Assembly (NCBI GenBank): GCA_021739805.1
Contig: JAIPBB010000120.1
Span: 1-14,467, forward strand
Origin: Saprospiraceae bacterium
GTDB lineage: Bacteria > Bacteroidota > Bacteroidia > Bacteroidales > JAIPBB01
Reading direction: 5' to 3'
DNA length: 14,467 bases
Positions 1-5,473 of the stretch are shown piece after piece. How positions within the stretch are numbered: the first letter of the stretch is position 1; the number at the start of each line of letters is the position of its first letter. The notes under the pieces were generated by a model. It did not search any database. It was not told the DNA's origin and was given only the letters and a program-made list of their open reading frames with translations. The position numbers and the translations under genes were made by a program.

Positions 1-230
1 TATAATTCTTTAAGGTTTTTACATTGGCTTAAATCTGGTAATGATGTTAATTGATTATAATAACAAACTAATATTTCAAGATTTTTAAATTCTTCAATAC
101 CATTTAGATCAATTAAATTTTTCCTACTACAATTAATTTCAATAGCATTAATATCTTGAGGATTAGAACTTAACCATTCCTTAAATGTGACTCCATTTTT
201 TGCTTGTTCATATGTCTTTAAATATTTCAT
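1..230 (-). CDS. Leucine-rich-repeat protein, 3' end beyond the left edge
   Basis: The minus strand is open from an ATG at 230 to the window edge, about 76 codons. The protein begins MKYLKTYEQAKNGVTFKEW. After about residue 25 it shows the leucine-rich-repeat pattern, with segments such as LIDLNGIEEFKNLEIL and LTSLPDLSQCKNLKEL spaced about 20 residues apart. Such repeats form a curved protein-binding solenoid, so a binding role is likely, but no partner can be named. The ATG overlaps the last base of the stop codon of the upstream 116-residue gene (TAATG), so the two are probably translationally coupled. The C-terminus is not in the window. The family call rests on repeat pattern alone. Confidence 0.7.
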   Translation of the reverse strand, partial: MKYLKTYEQAKNGVTFKEWLSSNPQDINAIEINCSRKNLIDLNGIEEFKNLEILVCYYNQLTSLPDLSQCKNLKEL

Positions 231-580
231 TACAAGTTATATTTTTCTGTTGATTTTAATATCTCATTACGTTCTAAAGCCTCATCTTTATTAAAACCTC
301 TCCATAATATTTCAACACGATTACCAGAAGAAAAAAAGAAATATTTACCATCAAAATTATAATAAATATCTGATTGTATATTATATAACAAATATATAGT
401 CTTTACAAAATATGAATCTTTAAACATTTTGTCATCAGAATTATAGTATCTGTGTTGATATAATCCTGAGATTACTTCTATTAATATAATATTACCATTA
501 AGAGTGAAAATAATATATTCACCCTTCTGAGGCGGCATCTCAGTTTTTGCCGATTCAAATGTCTCAAATTTAATAACCAT
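230..580 (-). CDS. Unknown 116-residue protein, coupled to the LRR gene
   Basis: I do not recognise this family. The sequence is rich in aromatic and beta-branched residues (stretches such as GEYIIFTLNGNIILIEV and KYFFFSSGNRVEILWRGF), which suggests a small beta-rich domain and not a membrane protein. The N-terminus MVIKFETFESAKTEM resembles that of the downstream LRR protein (MKYLKTYEQAKNGV). Its stop overlaps the LRR start by one base, so the two form an operon. A TAATATATA element ends five bases before the ATG and no Shine-Dalgarno sequence is present. Together these support a real gene with this start. Confidence 0.65.
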   Translation of the reverse strand: MVIKFETFESAKTEMPPQKGEYIIFTLNGNIILIEVISGLYQHRYYNSDDKMFKDSYFVKTIYLLYNIQSDIYYNFDGKYFFFSSGNRVEILWRGFNKDEALERNEILKSTEKYNL

Positions 581-585
581 AAAGC

Positions 586-594
586 TATATATTA
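586..594 (-). promoter_or_regulatory. Late-promoter-like TAATATATA
   Basis: An exact TAATATATA on the minus strand lies five bases before the ATG at 580. If it is placed like the T4 late element (-13 to -6), transcription would start at or next to the ATG, giving a leaderless message. No TGGAAAAAA element is seen upstream. Confidence 0.45.
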
Positions 595-660
595 AAAATA
601 TAATATAAAGTTATTATGAAATTTTAGTGAACACAATATAAAGAACTATCTTGGTTTGAA

Positions 661-700
661 ATAGTTAGATAAATACACATAAAATGATATAAAATAATAT
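661..700 (+). repeat. 40-bp terminal-type repeat, copy A
   Basis: The repeat begins ATAGTTAGATAAATACACAT and ends in TATAAAATAATAT. It is identical over 40 bp to 2864-2903 (copy B, same orientation) and to the reverse complement of 2909-2948 (copy C). It ends three bases before the transposase ATG, as expected for the left inverted repeat of an insertion sequence. It contains an in-frame stop for the transposase frame (685-687), so the transposase cannot start further upstream. Confidence 0.85.
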
Positions 701-702
701 CA

Positions 703-1443
703 ATGTTTGAAGGAAGTAAAATATCTCTACAAAAATGGTTTGCTGCCATTTATCTTATAACTTCTCATAAGAAAGGTATATCATCTTTACAATTACATAA
801 AGATTTAGGAATTACTCAAAAAACTGCTTGGTTTATGCTTCATAGAGTTCGTCATAGTTTAGGATTAAATAATCAACCAACTTCTAAATTAGAAGGAACT
901 TGTGAAGCAGATGAAACTTATATTGGTGGTCAAGAAAAGAATAAACATCAAAGTAAGAAAACAAAAGGAACACAAGGTAGAAGTTTAAAAACTAAAACTC
1001 CTGTTGTTGGTATTATCCAAAGAGGTGGCGAATTAAGAGCTAATGTTGTAGATGGGACATCGGGAGAAATCTTGAAGAAGTTTATACATGAGAATTTAGA
1101 AGTTGGAAATCCATTGAATACTGACGAATGGTTAGGATATAAAGGACTATCTAAAATCTTTGATCATAAAGTGATTAAACATAATCAAAAAGAGTATGTT
1201 AAATGTGATATTCACACTAATACAATTGAAGGATTTTGGGCAATCTTGAAAAGAGGAATAATGGGAATTTATCATTCTATGAGTAGAAAACATCTACAAA
1301 GATATGTTGAAAGATATGTTGATGAATTTGTATTCAGATATAACACTCGTGGATTTTCAGAAAATTATAGATTTGATTATGTCCTTAATAATATTAACAA
1401 TCGTTTAACCTATAAAGAATTAAAAAATGTTGGAAGTAATTAA
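703..1443 (+). CDS. IS1595-family (ISXO2-like) transposase, without N-terminal zinc ribbon
   Basis: The protein starts at MFEGSKISLQKWFAAIYL, the helix-turn-helix segment that in the family normally follows a zinc ribbon. The region continues through KKGISSLQLHKDLGITQKTAW (about residues 23-43). The DDE-type catalytic core follows: EADETYIGG (Asp70), LNTDEWLGY (Asp141) and HTNTIEGFWAILKRG (Asn173/Glu176). The C-terminal signature YVDEFVFRYNTRG ends the core. At 246 residues it is shorter than the roughly 300 typical of the family, because the Cys-rich N-terminal zinc ribbon is absent. An in-frame stop in repeat A rules out a longer form. It is the only clear gene of bacterial-IS type here and runs opposite to the phage genes. 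Whether it is active without the zinc ribbon is unknown. Confidence 0.9.
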   Translation: MFEGSKISLQKWFAAIYLITSHKKGISSLQLHKDLGITQKTAWFMLHRVRHSLGLNNQPTSKLEGTCEADETYIGGQEKNKHQSKKTKGTQGRSLKTKTPVVGIIQRGGELRANVVDGTSGEILKKFIHENLEVGNPLNTDEWLGYKGLSKIFDHKVIKHNQKEYVKCDIHTNTIEGFWAILKRGIMGIYHSMSRKHLQRYVERYVDEFVFRYNTRGFSENYRFDYVLNNINNRLTYKELKNVGSN

Positions 1444-1639
1444 AAAATGGAAATTGAACCAAACATTATTGGCTCAGAAGATGGGCATGTCAAAAGTTGT
1501 TTTTGGAAATAAACTGAATGATGATTTGTTTTCAGATTATGAATTGGTTAGGTTAAAGATGATTTTAAGAGAACTTTATAGTGATTTAGATGGTGTGATT
1601 GATATTGACTTTAATGATATGCTAAAATCAATTATTTGA
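1427..1639 (+). CDS. Small helix-turn-helix-like protein overlapping the transposase
   Basis: This 70-residue frame starts 17 bases inside the 3' end of the transposase gene and so is likely translationally coupled to it. Residues 8-30 (KLNQTLLAQKMGMSKVVFGNKLN) have the spacing of a Cro/XRE-type helix-turn-helix. The acidic C-terminal half is predicted to be helical. By position it may be a regulator or accessory protein of the mobile element. Its stop overlaps the 3' end of the convergent retropepsin-like gene by eight bases. The family assignment comes from pattern only, and a phage-borne DNA-binding protein unrelated to the element is also possible. Confidence 0.55.
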   Translation: MLEVIKKWKLNQTLLAQKMGMSKVVFGNKLNDDLFSDYELVRLKMILRELYSDLDGVIDIDFNDMLKSII

Positions 1640-1985
1640 GTTGATCTATTGTAAATGAAAATTTACCTTTATCTAAAATAAATAATCCGTGTTGGATTAT
1701 ATCCATTCCAATTATTACATCAAATTCTCTACTCTTACCAAAACAAGCAGGATTTATCTTTATTGATTGTGAATGTCCTTCAAGAGATAATTGAAGGATA
1801 TATTTATCAGACTTCTTTTCTTTATGGATTGTATTTAGATAAACATATCCATGTTTATCTGGGTTCAAATCTGAAATAACTTTATCAGATACAATTGTTT
1901 CCATTGATCCAGTGTCCCAAATACAAACATATTGATTTATTGAATCTCCATTAGAAATCCAAACTTTACTCAATATCTTCTCCAT
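1632..1985 (-). CDS. Retropepsin-like aspartic protease domain protein
   Basis: The 117-residue protein has the two hallmarks of single-domain retroviral-type aspartic proteases. These are a catalytic DTG at residues 24-26 in the context CIWDTGSMETIVSDKV, and a C-terminal hydrophobic-Gly-Asp segment EFDVIIGMDIIQHG at about 88-100. Its length suits a retropepsin monomer, which acts as a homodimer. There is no signal peptide or membrane segment. Its ATG lies inside the end of the 63-residue gene (20-base overlap, +1 frame), so the two are probably co-translated. A peptidase that processes its neighbour or a phage structural protein is plausible. The substrate is unknown, and this is a different fold from the gp21-type prohead protease at 5472-7883. 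Confidence 0.65.
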   Translation of the reverse strand: MEKILSKVWISNGDSINQYVCIWDTGSMETIVSDKVISDLNPDKHGYVYLNTIHKEKKSDKYILQLSLEGHSQSIKINPACFGKSREFDVIIGMDIIQHGLFILDKGKFSFTIDQLK

Positions 1986-2157
1986 ATTTGGTTAAATCAA
2001 TTTTATCACTTTGTTTTTCTTTTGTTAGGTCAAGTCCAATATTTTTTGATGCTTCCTTTGCTCTTTCCAAATCAAAAGATGAAGATGAAGATTCTTGTAT
2101 TACAAAATCTTTGAACTTCTTAATTTTGGGTTTAGTTAAATCTAATCCTACTTTCAT
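1966..2157 (-). CDS. Small Lys/Ser-rich protein with repeated GLDLTK motif
   Basis: This 63-residue protein is not a recognised family. GLDLTK occurs twice (residues 4-9 and 41-46) and a related IDLTKYGEDIE ends the protein. A run of five serines lies in the middle. It looks largely disordered and charged. A TAATATATA element lies 21 bases upstream of the ATG, which supports expression. It overlaps the retropepsin-like gene by 20 bases in the +1 frame. The arrangement recalls a substrate or adaptor encoded just before a protease, but that is speculation. The opposite-strand frame here is a shadow. Confidence 0.5.
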   Translation of the reverse strand: MKVGLDLTKPKIKKFKDFVIQESSSSSFDLERAKEASKNIGLDLTKEKQSDKIDLTKYGEDIE

Positions 2158-2178
2158 AATTTCACTTATTTTTGTAGT

Positions 2179-2187
2179 TATATATTA
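2179..2187 (-). promoter_or_regulatory. Late-promoter-like TAATATATA
   Basis: An exact 9-mer lies 21 bases upstream of the ATG at 2157. It overlaps the stop codon of the upstream 232-residue gene. There is no TGGAAAAAA element at the expected distance. Confidence 0.5.
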
Positions 2188-2883
2188 ATTCTTCAATTTC
2201 ATAATTTCTTTAAGAAATTCTTCTACTGAATAGTTTGAAAAATCAACATCTAAATCACCTTGATTAATATTATTTGGAATACAAATATCAGAGAATACTT
2301 TATCTATTCTTGGATCTTTTCTATCTGACATAAATTCCCATTGTAGATAGTTTATTGCCTCTAAATGAGGATTTATATCATTTTTTAATGGTTTATAATC
2401 ATTTGTTCCAATTTTTGATTTTGAAATCTTATAATACTTCTCAATATTAATATCTTCAAATAAGTCTAAAATTGATGATATACAAATAAATGAAATCTTA
2501 GTTATAATTGGATTAGAAGAGTTTTCTGTTAAATTATGAAACTCACTATTTCTAAGATTAAGTCCTAGGTAATCACATAAAATCATTTTCAATCCATTAC
2601 ATATGTTTGGATATTTTCCTCTGAAATCGGATGTGTCTAATAATTCACCAAGTGTCTTATTTTTTAGATTTGACTTCTTATATAACCAGTTATTTTTAAT
2701 AAACAACTCTCTAACTAATGGTTCAATTAGTTTCAATGATACCATATTAATTGATATCCAATCATTATCTTTCTTTGATTTATTAAAGGTCTCTATTATA
2801 GTATTTTTAATAGAATTTGAAATAGAATTATCTGTTAATATAACATCAATATTATCAAATATAATAGTTAGATAAATACACAT
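2185..2883 (-). CDS. Candidate HEPN-domain protein, N-terminus rewritten by repeat B
   Basis: The 232-residue protein is mostly alpha-helical by composition. Residues 100-117 include GLNLRNSEFHN, which fits the R-N-x3-H form of the RX4-6H motif (Arg111, Asn112, His116) that marks HEPN ribonuclease domains. The preceding helix (IEPLVRELFIKNNWLY) and the helix after it fit such a four-helix domain. HEPN proteins are commonly toxins or abortive-infection effectors. Its first seven codons (MCIYLTI) lie largely inside repeat B, so the insertion supplied the start and the original N-terminus may be lost. Met47 is an alternative start. The function is inferred from one motif only. Confidence 0.45.
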   Translation of the reverse strand: MCIYLTIIFDNIDVILTDNSISNSIKNTIIETFNKSKKDNDWISINMVSLKLIEPLVRELFIKNNWLYKKSNLKNKTLGELLDTSDFRGKYPNICNGLKMILCDYLGLNLRNSEFHNLTENSSNPIITKISFICISSILDLFEDINIEKYYKISKSKIGTNDYKPLKNDINPHLEAINYLQWEFMSDRKDPRIDKVFSDICIPNNINQGDLDVDFSNYSVEEFLKEIMKLKN

Positions 2884-2948
2884 AAAATGATATAAAATAA
2901 TATAAATTATATTATTTTATATCATTTTATGTGTATTTATCTAACTAT
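2864..2948. repeat. Perfect 85-bp palindrome formed by repeat copies B and C
   Basis: Bases 2864-2905 are the exact reverse complement of 2907-2948, with the centre at 2906 and no mismatch. Each arm contains the 40-bp repeat also found at 661-700. The structure equals two element ends joined head to head with a 5-bp spacer, like a minimal MITE. On the minus strand it provides the stop of the zinc-finger-repeat gene and the start of the HEPN-like gene. Flanking bases show no target duplication. Confidence 0.85.
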
Positions 2949-3503
2949 ATGATCACAAGGCTTCTGTTTAAAATCTCCATGTTTTGGGCAAGTTATGATA
3001 ACTTTTGTGTAAGAATTAATATAAATAACTTTATCATAATTGTATGTTTTACCATGTATTTTTCTCGAACTTTTTACAAATTTATCTTTTGTGTGTACAG
3101 TAAATTTCCTAGTTCTTAATATTCCACATTTTTTACAACCCGCACCCTTTGAAATATGTTCATTTGGATATTGTTCAAATTCACCATGAATTGGGCAAAC
3201 GATTTTAACTTTTGTTCTATAATTTTTATATTTTGTTGATGAATAATCATAAAAATCACCATGTACTTTTTTTGCTTGTTCTATAAACTTACTATTAGAT
3301 TTAGATCTTTTTATTTTTGAACACTCAAAACAATCATTACCTTTTAAATGATTTCTTGGTGTTTGTTCAAAAATTTTGTGAATAGGACAAATAATTTTAA
3401 CTTTTATGTCTAAATTAACATAATCTACCAATGAATAATCAAACTTATCACCATGAATTATTTTAAATCTCTTTATTAATTCCTCTGTTGATAATTTTTT
3501 CAT
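2937..3503 (-). CDS. DUF723-type zinc-finger-repeat protein, truncated at its 3' end
   Basis: Three tandem repeats of about 60 residues each follow the pattern HGdxYDYSxxxY...K(V)xIxCPxHGxFxQxPxxH..G.GC..C. The first two are complete, with CPIH and paired C-x2-C segments that can bind zinc. The third stops at KPCDHIVR, where repeat C supplies the codons ATA GTT AGA TAA, so its final Cys pair is missing. Such repeats are known in phage proteins, often with homing-endonuclease domains, though no nuclease domain is seen here. The gene starts just after the capsid-gene terminator, with a TATATA element 4 bases before the ATG. It may be a non-functional remnant. Confidence 0.7.
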   Translation of the reverse strand: MKKLSTEELIKRFKIIHGDKFDYSLVDYVNLDIKVKIICPIHKIFEQTPRNHLKGNDCFECSKIKRSKSNSKFIEQAKKVHGDFYDYSSTKYKNYRTKVKIVCPIHGEFEQYPNEHISKGAGCKKCGILRTRKFTVHTKDKFVKSSRKIHGKTYNYDKVIYINSYTKVIITCPKHGDFKQKPCDHIVR

Positions 3504-3507
3504 AACT

Positions 3508-3516
3508 TATATATAA
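3508..3516 (-). promoter_or_regulatory. Variant late-promoter-like element (TTATATATA)
   Basis: One mismatch to TAATATATA, ending 4 bases before the ATG at 3503. It overlaps the U-tract of the capsid-gene terminator, so its promoter role is uncertain. Confidence 0.3.
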
Positions 3517-3553
3517 AAAAAAAGAGGAAACAAATTAATGTTCCTCTTTTTTT
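3517..3553 (-). terminator. Intrinsic terminator after the major capsid gene
   Basis: A 13-bp stem (3517-3529 with 3541-3553), with GAGGAA/TTCCTC at the loop end and A/T flanks, closes an 11-base loop. On the minus strand it ends in a run of U. It lies 20 bases past the capsid stop. Its flanks are symmetric, so it could also act on the plus strand. Confidence 0.8.
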
Positions 3554-3573
3554 ATTATTATTCCAATTAAGGA

Positions 3574-5379
3574 TTATATCAATACACCTTGGGTATCAGT
3601 TACGTGAATAGTCATAAATTGCTTGTGTGGAAAGAATCCAATGTCTGCAATTGCATAACGACTACGAATTAACATACGGGGAGCCCAAGTAGCTTCACTG
3701 ATAAGTGAAATTGACTGTGCCATCAAGTAAGGAACGAATACAAGACCTGGTTGGTCAATTGAATTCTTACGTCCTAAGAAGATACGGTTATCATCCCATC
3801 TTTGGTAAGGATCTACATAAATTGCAATGTTTCCAACATTACCCATTGGATAAAGTTGTCCGTTTGCGTTTAAGTTAGCACCTTTAACAGGATTAAGTGT
3901 GTAACCAGCGACATCTTGAATAACGGAAGCTAAGTTACCGTTTGTCACAAGGTATTGAGCAGGACCTACACGACCTTCAGTTGCTATAAAGTTTGAAGCG
4001 TTATTCAATTTTGCAATAAGTTTTCTCTGGATTGAGTGAGTTGTTTCACCTCCTGGAGCAGAACCGGCAATTGACAAATATGAGTCAACGTCAAAGTCAA
4101 ATTTAGATACACCAGCAGCGCTCTTAGGAGTTGTGTGTGCAATTCTATTTTGATCTGACAATTCAGCTACTTTATCAACAATTTGTTTAGAAATTGTTTG
4201 GGTAAGTTCATTTACAAGAACTGATTCAAGTTTTTGAACGATATCCATTCCAGTTGCTGCTTTGATGTCCTCAATTTGAGTACGTTTCAATGCTGAACTG
4301 ATTTCGATATCACCAACTTGTATAGTTTTTGTGAAGATATCTGGTCCAATAACGCCAGGATAGGTTTTCTCATCAGTATCACGGTTCATTGGACTATTCA
4401 TATACCAACCAGCTGAGAAGCCAGGAATATGATCTTCAAGTAATGAAACTAGGGATACAGTTGCGCCAGTTAATACGAAATTTGTCATGGTAGCTGCGGC
4501 AAGTGAGTTACCTGCAATTTGCATAACTGTACCAGTACTCAACATTTGAGCAATGGACTCAGTACTATTTGGGAAAGTGTTTCTTGTTGCATCATAACCC
4601 CAAGAACCACCTACATTAGCGGCAGTGTTAAACTGACGGAATGAACGGAACATTGGATAACCATCAATACGTGACCATCCTAAGAACTCTAACCAACCTG
4701 CTTTGTTAGTTGTACCACCTGCGGTTTTAAAGGTAGGATCAAATGCTTGAATAGTTGCATATGATTGTCCAGCCGTTACTCCAAAATAAGGTGCAGAAGT
4801 TGCAGTACCACCTGAAAGGTGAACAAAAATTCTATCTGTTAAACCACCAACTTTTTCTCTAACTGGTTGTCCATTTGCATCCAATTTTTCAGACATAGCT
4901 GCTTCAAGGTGATCTGTCAAACCTGAAAGTCCAGCAACAGTTACTTTGAAAACGATAGGTCTTTCATCTTTTTCAGTATCATCTGAAAGGTTATCATATT
5001 TAAAGTCAACGAATAAAAGGTCAACTTTAGGTGATGATGAAGGTTTTACTGCGATAAGGTCTAAACCTATTGTTTGTGCAGCAATTTTCATAGATACTGG
5101 AAGTAAATTTTGTCCAATATCACCTGAACCTATACCACCTGCTGTTCCTAAGCCGTAGTCACCCCATACTAAACCTGGTGTGGTTGATGGTTGTGCGGAA
5201 GTTACATTACCCATACCGTTAAGGTTACCTAACGTAGAATAAGCTACATTTTCATTCAATGAGTGCATTTCTGCATACTCAGCCATCCATCCTCTTTTGT
5301 AAGCATCTTTCACTCCTAATGAGTCAAGAACTGGAGACCATTTCTTTTCTGCTTTTTGTTTATCAACTAAATAATTCAT
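3574..5379 (-). CDS. 23: Major capsid protein, T4 gp23-like
   Basis: This 601-residue protein is the shell subunit of the head, with the HK97 fold expected for the T4 gp23 family. The N-terminus (KAEKKWSPVLDSLGV) aligns with the T4 propeptide, which fixes the start. The middle (ISSALKRTQIEDIKAATGMD... ending in helices near residue 410) and the C-terminus (IYVDPYQRWDDNRIFLGRK, LVFVPYLMAQ, RSRYAIADIGFFPHK) match conserved gp23 blocks. It is about 80 residues longer than T4 gp23, with extra sequence at about 130-300. SLNE-NVAY at residues 40-47 fits the (L/I)-x-E prohead-protease site, so mature protein would begin at Asn44. It follows the protease-scaffold gene and has its own bipartite promoter and a terminator. 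The leader contains a small AGACA/TGTCT hairpin (5400-5414). Confidence 0.93.
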   Translation of the reverse strand: MNYLVDKQKAEKKWSPVLDSLGVKDAYKRGWMAEYAEMHSLNENVAYSTLGNLNGMGNVTSAQPSTTPGLVWGDYGLGTAGGIGSGDIGQNLLPVSMKIAAQTIGLDLIAVKPSSSPKVDLLFVDFKYDNLSDDTEKDERPIVFKVTVAGLSGLTDHLEAAMSEKLDANGQPVREKVGGLTDRIFVHLSGGTATSAPYFGVTAGQSYATIQAFDPTFKTAGGTTNKAGWLEFLGWSRIDGYPMFRSFRQFNTAANVGGSWGYDATRNTFPNSTESIAQMLSTGTVMQIAGNSLAAATMTNFVLTGATVSLVSLLEDHIPGFSAGWYMNSPMNRDTDEKTYPGVIGPDIFTKTIQVGDIEISSALKRTQIEDIKAATGMDIVQKLESVLVNELTQTISKQIVDKVAELSDQNRIAHTTPKSAAGVSKFDFDVDSYLSIAGSAPGGETTHSIQRKLIAKLNNASNFIATEGRVGPAQYLVTNGNLASVIQDVAGYTLNPVKGANLNANGQLYPMGNVGNIAIYVDPYQRWDDNRIFLGRKNSIDQPGLVFVPYLMAQSISLISEATWAPRMLIRSRYAIADIGFFPHKQFMTIHVTDTQGVLI

Positions 5380-5435
5380 TTATTTTTTTTGTTTTTTTGA
5401 GACAATTTATGTCTTGTTTTTTAGTCTTTGATTAT

Positions 5436-5473
5436 TATATATTTAGATAAAAATGTCATTTTTTTCCATTTTT
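5436..5473 (-). promoter_or_regulatory. Bipartite late promoter of the major capsid gene
   Basis: On the minus strand AAAAATGGAAAAAA (5460-5473) is followed after exactly 15 bases by AAATATATA (5436-5444), 56 bases before the capsid ATG. The same parts at the same spacing precede the protease-scaffold gene and the 428-residue gene. The upstream part overlaps the stop codon of the protease-scaffold gene. Confidence 0.65.

Larger units (their letters stand above)
581..702. other. Short intergenic stretch left of the mobile element
   Basis: Apart from the promoter-like 9-mer and repeat copy A, this stretch shows no reading frame of note. In particular, 601-660 does not encode the missing tail of the zinc-finger-repeat gene truncated at 2937. 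Confidence 0.5.
661..2948 (+). mobile_element. Putative IS1595-type element bounded by 40-bp inverted repeats
   Basis: Copies A (661-700) and C (2909-2948) are perfect 40-bp inverted repeats enclosing an IS1595-family transposase and four further genes. IS1595-family elements are known to carry passenger genes. Two facts weaken a single-unit reading. There is no 8-bp target duplication (GGTTTGAA on the left, ATGATCAC on the right), and a third copy (B) sits just inside C. An alternative is a transposase copy that has lost its right end at around 1640, plus a separate 85-bp palindromic MITE at 2864-2948. The minus-strand genes inside have phage-like promoters, so they may be phage genes and not cargo. 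Confidence 0.4.

Noticed and set aside
661..2948. A clean transposon insertion with target duplication
   Set aside because: The 8-base flanks (GGTTTGAA and ATGATCAC) do not match, nor do the flanks of the palindrome (CAAATATA and ATGATCAC).
5380..5450. Bacteroidota housekeeping promoter (TAnnTTTG) before the capsid gene
   Set aside because: No TAnnTTTG at a suitable position. The shared TGGAAAAAA/AAATATATA pair fits better.
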